Counted from the first letter of the stretch, positions 34,513 through 44,143 are shown. The stretch is 55,096 nt of DNA from CAUPWF01 sp036656615 (GCA_036656615.1 JAVXHY010000013.1:1-55096); one strand, 5' to 3'. The notes: a model not told the origin generated them from the letters alone. Numbers and translations: made by a program.

Positions 34513-35223
34513 TTATTTTTCTCCTATAAATTCCACTCTTGCATATAATTCTTCCTCTTCGCTACATAACTCTACAACTGTTCGTTCACTTTCATATGCA
34601 CACCTTGCATAGATTATTTCTCCATAAACCGCCGCTTTCTTGTATTCTACCCTGACCTGTCTGATTGAAATGGGGTGTTCTAACGCCTCCATTGCAATAT
34701 GGATATACCAGCAATTATTCACATGATGATTGGTATCCAGATAATATGTTCTGACCGGAAAGCATCCTGCTTTGGAAAAAGTTCCCACCGTCTTTATTTT
34801 TCGATCCTGATATTCCATGTCCCATGCTGGTTCTACACCATACTTTTCAATATCTTCTGTCTGTGGTTTTACAGGGCGTCCTTTATCCACATCCATAAAT
34901 ACCCATATAGAATTCGCATATGCCACCGCTATATCATTGCAATCCTTCATTACAAAATTCCGTGTCCCATACAAACCCTTGAATCCAGTTGCAAAGGTAC
35001 TGACCGTAATTGCTTCTCCAAGTACCGGATACCTCTCTACTATAACTTGCCAAGAAGAAAGCAGCCATACTTTCTTTTTTTTCTCTAACTTTTTGTATCC
35101 TAATCCAATATCTTCTGAATGAAAAGTACTGCAGTCCTGAAAATAGTTAATAATTCCCGGAATATCAATCCTTCCATTTTCATCTACTTCACTATATCGA
35201 ATCCTTCCATCTAAGGTATACAT
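34513..35223 (-). CDS. Acyl-ACP thioesterase
   Basis: Double hotdog-fold FatA/FatB-like enzyme of 236 residues that releases fatty acids from acyl carrier protein. MYTLDGRIRYSEVDENGRID and NYFQDCSTFHSEDIGLGY open the first hotdog; the second holds the catalytic network YYLDTNHHVNNCWYIHIAMEAL (Asp, Asn, His and Glu). The ATG directly abuts the CDF stop, with GAAAGGAGGAAGCTTAG before it. Role in clostridia: probably free fatty acid release or membrane lipid turnover. Confidence 0.92.
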   Translation of the reverse strand: MYTLDGRIRYSEVDENGRIDIPGIINYFQDCSTFHSEDIGLGYKKLEKKKKVWLLSSWQVIVERYPVLGEAITVSTFATGFKGLYGTRNFVMKDCNDIAVAYANSIWVFMDVDKGRPVKPQTEDIEKYGVEPAWDMEYQDRKIKTVGTFSKAGCFPVRTYYLDTNHHVNNCWYIHIAMEALEHPISIRQVRVEYKKAAVYGEIIYARCAYESERTVVELCSEEEELYARVEFIGEK

Positions 35224-36414
35224 CTAAGCTTCCTCCTTTCTTCCTGCCACAAAACTCTTTTCGACTGTAATTACACATTGATACCTTGCGTCCAGTCTTC
35301 CTATTTCCTGTATTACCTTTAAATGTAATGCATCCAGCTGTTCTTGTTTGTATTCATAAGGAACCACCATATCAAAAATTAGATTTACCTGCTTCCTCCC
35401 ATCTACCAATCGAAAATCATGTATACTGACTGCGTCATCCAAATCATACACGATTTGTTCTACCCTTTTTTTAATTCGAAGTACCTTTTCATTTTTGGTT
35501 TCAATTGGATCCATATGTATGACTAGAAAGATACCCAAACACTCTAAAGCATCTTTTTCGATTTTATCTATTATTTCATGAGAAACTTCAATATCTACAT
35601 GATTTGGCACCTCTGCATGAATGGATGCCATGCTCTTTCCCGGTCCATAATTATGTACAATCAAATCATGACTTCCTTCAATTCCATGATATTTTTCAAC
35701 GAATTCCTTTACTTGAGTATATATCTCCGGATCAACTGATTCACCAATCAACGGTTCCAATGTTTCTTTAGCAATACTGATTCCGGCCCATATAACCACT
35801 ATCGCTACTCCTAATCCTACAAAACCATCTATATTCACACCCGTAATCTTCCAAAATAAAATGGACAAAATAGTAGCTGCTGTGGTAATAACATCCCCAA
35901 GGGAATCTGTTGCTACAGCCATCATTACTTTGGAATTGATTCGTTTTCCCAAACGTCTATTAAATAGGCCCATCCATAGTTTAACTCCTATGGATAAAAT
36001 TAAAATGAAAATTGAAATGAACTGAAAGCGCAAGATCTCAGGCTCTCGAATCTTAACTATTGCATCTTTAAAAAAAGTAAATCCCACTTGTACAACTAGG
36101 AATGCAATAATTAATGCCGAAATATACTCAATCCTTCCGTGTCCAAATGGATGGTCTTCATCTGCAGGTTTGCTTGCCATTTTCACTCCGATTAAACTAA
36201 TAATCGCAGAACCTGCATCGGATAAGTTGTTAAATGCATCGGCTGTTACAGAAATGCTTCGCAGTAACAATCCAATGGTAATCTTAATTCCAAATAAAAA
36301 GACATTACAAAAGATGCCCACCATACTTGCTAATACACCATAAGCAGTACGTACAGACACCTTTTCAACATCATCACAATTTTTTATAAAAAACTTCACC
36401 AAAAAATCTGTCAT
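35224..36414 (-). CDS. Cation diffusion facilitator transporter
   Basis: CDF exporter of 396 residues. TM2 has SVTADAFNNLSDAGSA, with the DxxxD metal pair (DAFNNLSD), the loop HPFGHGRIEY is canonical, and TM5 has DSLGD. The cytoplasmic domain (about 205-300) is followed by an extra repeat-like C-terminal half (HDFRLVDGRKQVNLIFDMVVPY), giving a longer protein than the 300-residue norm. Likely exports Zn, Mn or Fe. It lies between spoIIR and the thioesterase. Confidence 0.92.
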   Translation of the reverse strand: MTDFLVKFFIKNCDDVEKVSVRTAYGVLASMVGIFCNVFLFGIKITIGLLLRSISVTADAFNNLSDAGSAIISLIGVKMASKPADEDHPFGHGRIEYISALIIAFLVVQVGFTFFKDAIVKIREPEILRFQFISIFILILSIGVKLWMGLFNRRLGKRINSKVMMAVATDSLGDVITTAATILSILFWKITGVNIDGFVGLGVAIVVIWAGISIAKETLEPLIGESVDPEIYTQVKEFVEKYHGIEGSHDLIVHNYGPGKSMASIHAEVPNHVDIEVSHEIIDKIEKDALECLGIFLVIHMDPIETKNEKVLRIKKRVEQIVYDLDDAVSIHDFRLVDGRKQVNLIFDMVVPYEYKQEQLDALHLKVIQEIGRLDARYQCVITVEKSFVAGRKEEA

Positions 36415-36434
36415 TCATTGCCTCCAACGTATCT

Positions 36435-37067
36435 TTAGTTCTCTCCAAAAAAGAACCATTTTATCTTAAAGTCTGAAGTTGCTGTAACCAGCTCATATTC
36501 TTCACTGCTTAGCACCGTTTTTAATTCTTCTTTTCCTTCTTCCGGTACCACCGCGTTAGTTGCATCAATAAAGCATAGATTTGGATATAAAACACACCAC
36601 CAGTTTTGTCCCTTGGCTTCCCCTATTTCTATTCGAAGTGCCTGATAATTTCCTGCCGGGAACGTAACATCCCCATATGTTTTGTCAGGAAAATGGCAGG
36701 TATTGACTTCTGCTTTTATGGGATATTGATATCCTTCTTTCTTTATGATCTTGCGCCCTATTTTCTCAATTTCATCACAATGACCAATGGCCCATTTTCT
36801 CGTTTCTTCTAAATTCGCTGGCTGTGTCAATTGACTGCTCATAAAGCTCAGGACTGCCTCTTTTACTTGCATTTTCAATGCCTGGTCTTGTTTACTGTCA
36901 CTATTTGCCAGCACATGGAAACGAAGGACTTCCTGCGCCATATGCTGCTGTGTTTCTCTCCAATGGGCTTTTGCCCTTAATTGCATTTGATTTCCAACCC
37001 ATCCGGTAATGACTCCTGCTGCCACAATTGCGATAACTAGAATCCTGCTTGTTTTCTTACTTATCAT
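36435..37067 (-). CDS. spoIIR: Stage II sporulation protein R
   Basis: SpoIIR is the forespore signal that crosses to activate pro-sigma-E processing in the mother cell. The 210-residue product has an N-terminal export/membrane segment (about 8-28) and the diagnostic VLRFHVLANSDSKQDQALK. GNYQALRIEIGEAKGQNWWCVLYPNLCF matches the C-terminal core. AAGGAGGTACATAAC precedes the ATG, and a candidate sigma-F promoter lies at 37093-37122. Confidence 0.96.
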   Translation of the reverse strand: MISKKTSRILVIAIVAAGVITGWVGNQMQLRAKAHWRETQQHMAQEVLRFHVLANSDSKQDQALKMQVKEAVLSFMSSQLTQPANLEETRKWAIGHCDEIEKIGRKIIKKEGYQYPIKAEVNTCHFPDKTYGDVTFPAGNYQALRIEIGEAKGQNWWCVLYPNLCFIDATNAVVPEEGKEELKTVLSSEEYELVTATSDFKIKWFFFGEN

Positions 37068-37092
37068 GTTATGTACCTCCTTATGATATCAA

Positions 37093-37122
37093 GAGTATAC
37101 ACATAGGATGATAAGTTTATAC
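37093..37122 (-). promoter_or_regulatory. Candidate sigma-F promoter of spoIIR
   Basis: GTATA (37118-37122), 15-base spacer, then GTGTATACTC (37093-37102), which keeps four of the six conserved positions of GGnnAnAnTR. The transcript would begin about 20 bases before the ATG. spoIIR is known to be sigma-F-dependent in other spore formers. Confidence 0.55.
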
Positions 37123-37139
37123 AACCAATTTCAATTATT

Positions 37140-37817
37140 TTATAATTGTTTTGCTCGTATTGTGTGGATTACCGCTTCTACCTGGTTATCAATATGACGA
37201 CATATTACTTGAGCTGCCATATCCTGCTGTCTGGCTTCAATTGTTTGAATTAAATCTTTATGCTCGGCCACTACATTTTCATAAAAATTCTCACGTTTTA
37301 AATACTCTACCCGATAACGATACATCTGTTCTGCCAGATTATTTAATAATTGGATTAATCGTTGATTATCTGTAGCAAAATAAATAATATCGTGGAATTT
37401 AACATCAGCCTCTGCTATTTTAGTTACATCCTTACTATCTAGTGTATTTTGAAGGTTTTCTGCTGTTTCTTTTAGCTGTTTAATCTGTTCTTCTGTTATT
37501 TTCTCACAGGCAATACGAACCGCTAATTCTTCCAATGCCCGTCGTACCTCTAACACATCCCTTAGATTTTTCTCGGTAATTTCTGCAACTTCTGCACCTT
37601 TTCTTGGAATCATAAGCACAAGACCTTCTAATTCCAATTTACGGATTGCCTCTCTAATTGGTGTGCGGCTTACACCAAGTTTATTAGCAAGCTGAATTTC
37701 CATTAATCGTTCTCCCGGTTTTAACTCTCCACGCAAAATAGCCTGTCGAAGTGTATTAAACACAACATCACGAAGTGGTAGGTACTCATTCATACTAACT
37801 CCAAAATTCGTTTCCAT
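37140..37817 (-). CDS. GntR-family regulator, FadR/FCD type
   Basis: A 225-residue regulator with winged helix (LRQAILRGELKPGERLME, LANKLGVSRTPIREAIRKLELEGLV) and FCD ligand domain (VRRALEELAVRIACEK, DVKFHDIIYFATDNQRL, EHKDLIQTIEARQQDMAAQ). Likely metal-linked carboxylate binding, as in FadR relatives. The ATG at 37817 follows AGGAGG and lies one base after the ispE stop, so it is translated from the ispE transcript. Confidence 0.92.
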   Translation of the reverse strand: METNFGVSMNEYLPLRDVVFNTLRQAILRGELKPGERLMEIQLANKLGVSRTPIREAIRKLELEGLVLMIPRKGAEVAEITEKNLRDVLEVRRALEELAVRIACEKITEEQIKQLKETAENLQNTLDSKDVTKIAEADVKFHDIIYFATDNQRLIQLLNNLAEQMYRYRVEYLKRENFYENVVAEHKDLIQTIEARQQDMAAQVICRHIDNQVEAVIHTIRAKQL

Positions 37818-37818
37818 T

Positions 37819-38694
37819 TCATTTCCTCCTTGCATTGTGTACATTTGTCAGATACACTTGCTTTGCTAATTGTTGTTCCTTTATCTTCTGCTGTGCTATT
37901 TTTGCAGTTCTTCTATCCGGGAAAATACCAAATACGGTTGGACCACTTCCACTCATCATTGCATTGAATGCTCCTGCTTCTTTCATTGCATCTTTGATTT
38001 TTTCAATAACCGGATATTCTCCAATGGTCACTTTCTCTAATACATTCCCCATAGAACCAGCGATCTGATTCAGATCGCAATGCCTTAATCCCTCTATAAT
38101 GCCATCTATATTAGGATGATTCTTAATTTCACAGTTATCCAAACGTTCATATACGAATTTGGTAGACACACTGATTGGCGGTTTAGCAATCAATACATGA
38201 CATTTTGGCATGGGAGAAAGAGGCGTAAGAATTTCTCCGATTCCTTCTGCTAATACCGTTCCTCTCATCAGACAGTAGGGTACATCCGCCCCTAGCTCAA
38301 CTCCTCGTGCCATAAGCTGTTTTAATGAAAGTCCCAGCTCGAATATCATATTCATTCCATAAAGTACTGCTGCTGCATTTGAACTTCCACCTGCCAGACC
38401 CGCCGCTACTGGAATGTGCTTTTGCAAACGAATCGAGACACCCTCTTCAATATGAAATTCTTCCATTAATAGTTTTGCCGCTTTATACGCAATATTATTT
38501 TCATTTACCGGCAGAAAGAACAAATTTGTCTGTAGATGAATTCCCTTTTCTTTTGTTCTTTGTAAGGTAATTGTATCATATAAATAGATGGTCTGCATGA
38601 CCATACGTACATCATGATATCCATTTTCTCTTTTTCCCAGTACATCCAGCCCAAGATTAATTTTAGCTAAGGCTTGTAACTCTATGTTTTGCAT
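37819..38694 (-). CDS. ispE: 4-diphosphocytidyl-2-C-methyl-D-erythritol kinase
   Basis: GHMP kinase of the methylerythritol phosphate isoprenoid route, 291 residues. ALAKINLGLDVLGKRENGYH is the substrate-binding N terminus, PVAAGLAGGSSNAAAVLYG the ATP loop, and MMSGSGPTVFGIF the C-terminal GHMP motif. AAAGGGGTGCAAT precedes the ATG. It is followed closely by the GntR gene and preceded by the SPOCS-LysM gene in the same direction. Confidence 0.96.
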   Translation of the reverse strand: MQNIELQALAKINLGLDVLGKRENGYHDVRMVMQTIYLYDTITLQRTKEKGIHLQTNLFFLPVNENNIAYKAAKLLMEEFHIEEGVSIRLQKHIPVAAGLAGGSSNAAAVLYGMNMIFELGLSLKQLMARGVELGADVPYCLMRGTVLAEGIGEILTPLSPMPKCHVLIAKPPISVSTKFVYERLDNCEIKNHPNIDGIIEGLRHCDLNQIAGSMGNVLEKVTIGEYPVIEKIKDAMKEAGAFNAMMSGSGPTVFGIFPDRRTAKIAQQKIKEQQLAKQVYLTNVHNARRK

Positions 38695-38728
38695 ATTGCA
38701 CCCCTTTTGTATCTTGTATACATCATTC

Positions 38729-40288
38729 TTATAGTATACTCATGTTTTCTTTAAAAATCAATATCTTATCACCTTGTTTTAAATTATCCTCTGAAATTCT
38801 ATTCATTTCTTTCATTCCTTCTACTGTTGTAGAATAGTTTTTTGCAAGATCCCATAGCGTATCCCCTTCTTTCACCGTATACGCAATAATACCCGGGCGT
38901 TTGCTCATCTCCTCTATCACCAATGGTGCAAATTCTACATTTGTAATAATTGGAACTAGTACTGGCGTTCTTAGAAAGCTGTTAAATGCCAAGATTGCCT
39001 TAATTTCTACTTCTTCACTTCCCGCCATAGAAACAGATAACTGTTCTAGTGAACTATCAATATCAAAAGATACTTCTTTTCCATTATGACTCCCTTCTAC
39101 CAAATAAGAAAACGGAATCATGCCCTTCCATGTGGCAAATGGTACCTCATCATTAGACTTAATATACAGGAAAGAAATATGTAGAATTCCTTCTATTTGA
39201 ATCCCTTCTTCTACCATATCCATACGCTCTACCTGTACTAAACCGTTGCTGTGACAGATTTGTAAGATATCGTCTTTGACTTCCGGCAAGGATAGTTGTT
39301 CTGATATTTTACATTTTGATTGATTTCTTAATAATAATTCTTCATACACACCTTCTTTCTTTTCTAATTTACACTGTTCCTCTAAAGAATAAGCATCCTC
39401 TAGAACTTCTAGCATTTCTTCTTCATATATTTGGATGCGAAGTTCTAAAGTACCTTCAATTCCAAGAATACGCATTTCCCCATCCTCATCTGGCCTAATA
39501 TCAATACTGGAATCTTCCAAAGAGGTTATCACATGATGATACATATTTTCATCTACACCATAACAGTCCACACGTCCTTCAAAGGGCACATTTAATTCAA
39601 TCCAGTCTTCTTTGGATTCTTCCGATAAATACAGGCAAAACACCTGAATCTCTCCTCGGATAAATAATTCATCCTGTCCTAATCTTGTATCCAATTTACG
39701 ACTGGAAATATCCGTCAATAAGATGCTTCCAATATTTTCCTTCGTCCCCGGGATCCCCGCTTCCTCTTTGATTCTATATGTATCTTTTTTACAAGTGTGC
39801 ATCTGTAATAACTCCATATTTTTCTTTTTTTTAAATATGCCAGTCTTTCCTTCTACATCAATGGTAATCTCTTCGTCCTTCAGCTCCTCCCTACCAATTT
39901 CTAATTCAATCATTGCTTTAATGTCCAGTTTCCTCGAATGAATCAAAGCAGCATGAAATTCAACTCTTGAATGATAAATATAAAAATGGTCCAAATTATT
40001 GTCCTCCGTATATATCATTTCTTCGAATGGAATACGCCCTTCTATTGCTGCAAGCCTTGGTTCTCCTTCCTCTGCTACATATAGAATTTGAAAATAAAGC
40101 TTTCCCGTGACACGTAAATAATTTTCTACGCTTTTCATATCTTCTACTTTGATGTATCCATTACCCTGGACAATACGCATCACATCGCTTTTGGTATCTG
40201 GAACATTATAGTCTTCATCAATATAGAATTGGTCAAATATTTTTTTTCCTATTTTATTACAATGAATTTGTTTTTTTAATAACTCCAT
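38729..40288 (-). CDS. SPOCS-LysM spore-associated protein (DUF3794)
   Basis: A 519-residue protein with repeated SPOCS (DUF3794-type) segments. The recurring VPDTKSDVMRIVQGNGYIKVEDM and VKDDILQICHSNGLVQVERM show the repeat, and the C-terminal LysM domain (about 470-513) reads YTVKEGDTLWDLAKNYSTT and LKQGDKILIF. Such proteins (SpoVID/SafA-like) link the spore coat to the cortex. There is no signal peptide, consistent with assembly in the mother cell. It is preceded by 8 bases by the PrcB-like lipoprotein gene, forming an operon. Confidence 0.9.
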   Translation of the reverse strand: MELLKKQIHCNKIGKKIFDQFYIDEDYNVPDTKSDVMRIVQGNGYIKVEDMKSVENYLRVTGKLYFQILYVAEEGEPRLAAIEGRIPFEEMIYTEDNNLDHFYIYHSRVEFHAALIHSRKLDIKAMIELEIGREELKDEEITIDVEGKTGIFKKKKNMELLQMHTCKKDTYRIKEEAGIPGTKENIGSILLTDISSRKLDTRLGQDELFIRGEIQVFCLYLSEESKEDWIELNVPFEGRVDCYGVDENMYHHVITSLEDSSIDIRPDEDGEMRILGIEGTLELRIQIYEEEMLEVLEDAYSLEEQCKLEKKEGVYEELLLRNQSKCKISEQLSLPEVKDDILQICHSNGLVQVERMDMVEEGIQIEGILHISFLYIKSNDEVPFATWKGMIPFSYLVEGSHNGKEVSFDIDSSLEQLSVSMAGSEEVEIKAILAFNSFLRTPVLVPIITNVEFAPLVIEEMSKRPGIIAYTVKEGDTLWDLAKNYSTTVEGMKEMNRISEDNLKQGDKILIFKENMSIL

Positions 40289-40296
40289 ATTTCCCC

Positions 40297-40704
40297 CTAA
40301 TCAAATATTAAATTTTTTTTGTTACTTTCTATTTTAGCTACTACATATGGAAATGTTGCAATACGCTCTACTTTCTCTTTACTTGCCGGACCCAAGAGAT
40401 TGGTATGTATATAAATTGCATTTTGTGTTTCATATAAATCAGTAATTTCTATGCTATATCCGCTTGTTTTCTGGCTTCCATATCCTTTTACAATATAGCA
40501 ATACTTTTTGTCTCCATAAGTTAATTTCATTGGTTTTTCTTTTTTTTCTTCTATAAGTTCCAACAATTCATCTGGCAGGCTCTCTTTCTCTACCACTGTA
40601 AATTCCAAATCTCTTAGTTTCTCTGTTTTACTCTCCTTTATGGAACATCCAGTGATTACAATAGTAAAACAGATTCCAACCAAGCAGCCAATTACTGGTT
40701 TCAT
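40297..40704 (-). CDS. PrcB-C-like lipoprotein
   Basis: A 135-residue predicted lipoprotein with signal ending VITGC (Cys20). The soluble part carries the strand pattern seen in PrcB C-terminal domains: YIVKGYGSQKTSGYSIEI, YETQNAIYIHTNLLGPASK and ATFPYVVAKIE. In spirochaetes PrcB binds a serine protease; the single-domain lipoprotein here probably has another role. It heads the operon with the SPOCS-LysM protein. Confidence in the domain is moderate. Confidence 0.75.
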   Translation of the reverse strand: MKPVIGCLVGICFTIVITGCSIKESKTEKLRDLEFTVVEKESLPDELLELIEEKKEKPMKLTYGDKKYCYIVKGYGSQKTSGYSIEITDLYETQNAIYIHTNLLGPASKEKVERIATFPYVVAKIESNKKNLIFD

Positions 40705-40748
40705 AATGACCTTCTTATTATGTTCTCATTAACATCTTATTATCTACC

Positions 40749-40778
40749 TTGTTTTTTCATACCTTCTTATGCTAAAAT
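40749..40778 (+). promoter_or_regulatory. Sigma-A promoter of plsC
   Basis: -35 TTGTTT (40749-40754), 18-base spacer, -10 TAAAAT (40773-40778). It is about 80 bases before the start codon. Confidence 0.5.
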
Positions 40779-40859
40779 ACATGATAGTGAACTAAAAGAG
40801 AACTGTTATGTTGTGATACAGTGTTCACAAATTGAATATAGAAAGGATTACCATATGTT

Positions 40860-41594
40860 ATGTTAAGATTTATATTGTCCGCAATATTTCTAGGTTTATT
40901 TTTAATATTCTCAATTCCCATTTTCTTTGTTGAATGGCTAGCAGGAAAATTCAGTCCTACAAAGAGGGACTATAATTGCCTTCGAATTGTACAATGGGCC
41001 TTCAAAGTAATGATTAAGATTTCCGGTGTTCACGTAACGGTAATTGGGGAAGACTTAATTCCTGATGAAGCAGTACTTTATGTAGCCAACCATCGAAGCT
41101 TTTTCGATGTTGCCTTAACTTATGCACGCTGCAAAAGACTCACCGGTTATATTGCCAAGAAGGAAATGGAGCACATTCCCTTGTTAAGCACCTGGATGAG
41201 AGCTGTATATTGCCTTTTTCTAAATCGAGATAATCCAAGAGAAGGTTTGAAAACCATTCTTTTAGCTATTGACTATATCAAACGTGGCATTTCTATTTGC
41301 ATCTTTCCAGAAGGCACACGAAATACCGGTGATGAATTAAGTATGCTGGATTTTAAAGACGGTGCCCTTAAAATAGCAGAAAAAAGCAATTGTGCAATTA
41401 TACCTATTTCTATCAATAATACTGCTTCTATTTTTGAAAATCATTTGCCGCGAATAGTAAAATCACATGTGATCATTGAATATGGCAAACCTATTTATCC
41501 TCAAGATTTAGATAAAGATTCCAAGCGCCACTTAGGGGATTATTGTAAAAATATCATTCAGGAAACAATCAATAAGAATCAAACCCTTGTTTAA
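40860..41594 (+). CDS. plsC: 1-acylglycerol-3-phosphate acyltransferase
   Basis: It adds the second acyl chain to make phosphatidic acid. The 244-residue membrane protein has an N-terminal hydrophobic segment, the catalytic NHRSFFDVALTY (HxxxxD), the substrate motif FPEGTRN and ALKIAEKSNCAIIPISI. The ATG at 40860 has GAAAGGATT about 14 bases upstream, a long spacing; the ATG at 40855 leads straight to a stop. It stands alone between two minus-strand operons and ends at a bidirectional terminator. Confidence 0.93.
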   Translation: MLRFILSAIFLGLFLIFSIPIFFVEWLAGKFSPTKRDYNCLRIVQWAFKVMIKISGVHVTVIGEDLIPDEAVLYVANHRSFFDVALTYARCKRLTGYIAKKEMEHIPLLSTWMRAVYCLFLNRDNPREGLKTILLAIDYIKRGISICIFPEGTRNTGDELSMLDFKDGALKIAEKSNCAIIPISINNTASIFENHLPRIVKSHVIIEYGKPIYPQDLDKDSKRHLGDYCKNIIQETINKNQTLV

Positions 41595-41610
41595 AAGAAG
41601 TCGAATTATA

Positions 41611-41668
41611 AAAGACCTAAGACAAAAGTACGGTTCATCATTCCACACTTTCACCTTAGGTCTTTTTA
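41611..41668. terminator. Bidirectional terminator between plsC and murF
   Basis: AAAGACCTAAG (41611-41621) pairs with CTTAGGTCTTTTT (from 41655), with an A-run before and T-run after the stem and a long (33-base) loop. The T-run on both strands suits the convergent genes. Confidence 0.8.
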
Positions 41669-41677
41669 TAATATTAG

Positions 41678-43069
41678 TTATATTTCTGTTTGCTTCAATG
41701 CATCTACAATCACTGGAAACTCCATAAAATGTGAAGCTTTCACCAGCACCGTATCACCTTTGCTTATAAGCTTAGGCATGCATATCTTAAATTCTTCTTT
41801 TGTTTCAAAATACATGCAGGTACATGATTTTTGTTCCCTTGCTGCAGAAGCCCTTGCTGCACCTGCCGCATATTCCTTTGCTAACTCACCTATACAATAT
41901 AGACAATCAATTCCTTTTTCAACAACATATGTTCCAATCTCAAAATGCAGTTCTTTCTTCTCTAATCCCAGCTCACCCATATCTCCCAAAACAGCAACTT
42001 TTCTTCCCTTGGAACAAGATAGCGTGTCTAAAGATGCTTTCATGGATACTGGATTGGCATTATAACAATCATCAATAATTGTAAGACCGCCAATTTCCAG
42101 TATATTTCCACGTCCTTCTACCAACTGTAAGGCTTCTATTCCCTGCTTGATTTCATCTATGGTAAGGGAAAGTTCCAATCCAACTGTTGCTCCCGCAAGA
42201 GCATTATATATCATATGAATACCCGGTATTGATACCGTAACCTCAATGGATTCTTCCGGAAAATGCATAAGACAAGACGTTCCCTTTAATCCAAGACTAT
42301 GAATGCTAGAAGCATAAATGCTATATCCCTCCTTCATACCAAAGAACTTAGGCACAACTCCCTTTGTTTTTCCTACCGTTGCAAGCATGTCATCATCGCC
42401 ATTCAAAATAATCGTTGCTTCCGGATTCATATATTGGAACATTTCTGTCTTTGCCTTTAGAATTCCTTCTCTGCTTTTCAAGAATTCAATATGACTATAT
42501 CCAATATTCGTGATGACACAGATATCCGGTCTAGCAATTTTAGCCAATTCTTCCATTTCACCAAAATCGCTGATTCCCATTTCTAAAACTGCAATTTCAT
42601 GTTCTTTCTTTATTTTGAATATAGTCAGAGGAAGTCCTATTGCATTATTGTAATTACCCTCTGTTTGCAATACTTTATACTTTTGTTCCAGTACAGATGC
42701 AATCATCTCCCTTGTACTGGTTTTCCCAACACTTCCTGTAATTCCCACTACTTTTATATGTAATGTACTGCGATAATACGCTGCAATTTCTTTCAATGCC
42801 TGCTCACAAGAATCAACCAAAATATAGGAATATGCTACACCTTCTAATAATTTTTCTGATAGAGTACATAAAGCTCCAGCTTTCATGACCTGTGGAATAT
42901 ATTTATGCCCATCCACTCTGGCACCACGAATAGGAATAAACAATCCATTTTTCTCTATTTTACGGCTATCAATAGAAACACTGCTTACTTCTAACGATCT
43001 GCTAGCATCATTTCCATAGTAAGTTCCACCACAAGCACTCGCTATCTTATCTAAGGACATCTGTTCCAT
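41678..43069 (-). CDS. murF: UDP-N-acetylmuramoyl-tripeptide--D-alanyl-D-alanine ligase
   Basis: It adds D-Ala-D-Ala to the peptidoglycan precursor. The 463-residue Mur ligase has GITGSVGKTSTREMI (ATP loop), the EGNYNNAIGLPLTIF motif, EMGISDFGEMEELA, DDCYNANPVSMKASLD and AVLGDMGELG. AAGGAGAAAAAGC precedes the ATG. It lies directly after ddl, so the dipeptide and its ligase are made together. Confidence 0.96.
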   Translation of the reverse strand: MEQMSLDKIASACGGTYYGNDASRSLEVSSVSIDSRKIEKNGLFIPIRGARVDGHKYIPQVMKAGALCTLSEKLLEGVAYSYILVDSCEQALKEIAAYYRSTLHIKVVGITGSVGKTSTREMIASVLEQKYKVLQTEGNYNNAIGLPLTIFKIKKEHEIAVLEMGISDFGEMEELAKIARPDICVITNIGYSHIEFLKSREGILKAKTEMFQYMNPEATIILNGDDDMLATVGKTKGVVPKFFGMKEGYSIYASSIHSLGLKGTSCLMHFPEESIEVTVSIPGIHMIYNALAGATVGLELSLTIDEIKQGIEALQLVEGRGNILEIGGLTIIDDCYNANPVSMKASLDTLSCSKGRKVAVLGDMGELGLEKKELHFEIGTYVVEKGIDCLYCIGELAKEYAAGAARASAAREQKSCTCMYFETKEEFKICMPKLISKGDTVLVKASHFMEFPVIVDALKQTEI

Positions 43070-43080
43070 GCTTTTTCTCC

Positions 43081-44133
43081 TTATGCGTATCTTTCTAATG
43101 ATTTATGAATAATCAATTCACATAAATCTCCATATGACATCCCCTCTGCCTTTGCCTCTTTTGGCAAAAGACTGGCCGGTGTCATACCTGGAAGACTATT
43201 AACCTCTAAACAGTACAGTTCTCCCTGCTCGCTCAAAATAAAATCTGCCCTTCCATAGATCTGTAATTTCAATGCCCGAAATGCTTTTACTGCAATATCC
43301 TGCATCTGATTTGTTACATTGGGATCCAAATGCGCTGGACAGATTTCTTCTGTACAATCATCCTGATATTTATTTGCATAATCAAAAAATCCGGCCTTGG
43401 GAATAATTTCAACAATAGGTAAGGCTTTTCCGTCCACAATGCCTACGGTATATTCTTTTCCTTTGATATAAGGTTCTAAAATAATTTCATTCTCTAACAG
43501 GAAGGATTCTTCTACCGCCCTCTTATATTCCTCTGGTGTATGAACAATATACACACCAATGCTGGATCCTCCGGAACAAGGCTTTAGTACGGCTGGAAGT
43601 CCTACATTAAAATCAGATATTGGACGGTCTTTATCAGCAGGCCTTAATACTGCCCCATCCGGTGTTGGAATATTGGACATTTTAAATATTTGTTTTGTAC
43701 AATCCTTATCCATCGCCAATGCACTGCCAAGATAACCTGCTCCTGTATAGCGAATACCCAGGACATCAAAAGTAGCCTGAAGTTTTCCATTTTCACCTAT
43801 ATCCCCATGAAATGCCATAAAAACAATATCTGCCATTCTACATAACTCTACTACATTTGGTCCTAATAAACATTCTGACTGATCCAATCTTGACGCCTTA
43901 ATTGCAGCCAAATCTGGTTCTTTTGTTTTGATTCCACCTGCGATTTCTAATCCTGCAGTTGGTCGTTTAAATACCTGTTCTAAATTCTCTTTCTCACAAT
44001 CCAAGCCCAAAAATACATCCAGTAAAAAGGCATCATGACCTTTCTCTCTTAATGTTTGACATATACTCACCCCTGAAGTAAGCGAAACATCACGTTCCAT
44101 ACTTAACCCACCTGCTAAAACTATTATTTTCAT
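43081..44133 (-). CDS. ddl: D-alanine--D-alanine ligase
   Basis: ATP-grasp ligase of 350 residues. LAGGLSMERDVSLTSG is the N-terminal signature, LKPCSGGSSIGV the ATP loop, and GRADFILSEQGELYCLEVNSLPGMTPASLLPK the C-terminal metal/ATP site. The Tyr that selects D-Ala over D-lactate aligns within YANKYQ, so this looks like a normal, vancomycin-sensitive type. It lies 11 bases before murF and 10 after pncB. Confidence 0.96.
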   Translation of the reverse strand: MKIIVLAGGLSMERDVSLTSGVSICQTLREKGHDAFLLDVFLGLDCEKENLEQVFKRPTAGLEIAGGIKTKEPDLAAIKASRLDQSECLLGPNVVELCRMADIVFMAFHGDIGENGKLQATFDVLGIRYTGAGYLGSALAMDKDCTKQIFKMSNIPTPDGAVLRPADKDRPISDFNVGLPAVLKPCSGGSSIGVYIVHTPEEYKRAVEESFLLENEIILEPYIKGKEYTVGIVDGKALPIVEIIPKAGFFDYANKYQDDCTEEICPAHLDPNVTNQMQDIAVKAFRALKLQIYGRADFILSEQGELYCLEVNSLPGMTPASLLPKEAKAEGMSYGDLCELIIHKSLERYA

Positions 44134-44143
44134 AAAACCTCTC

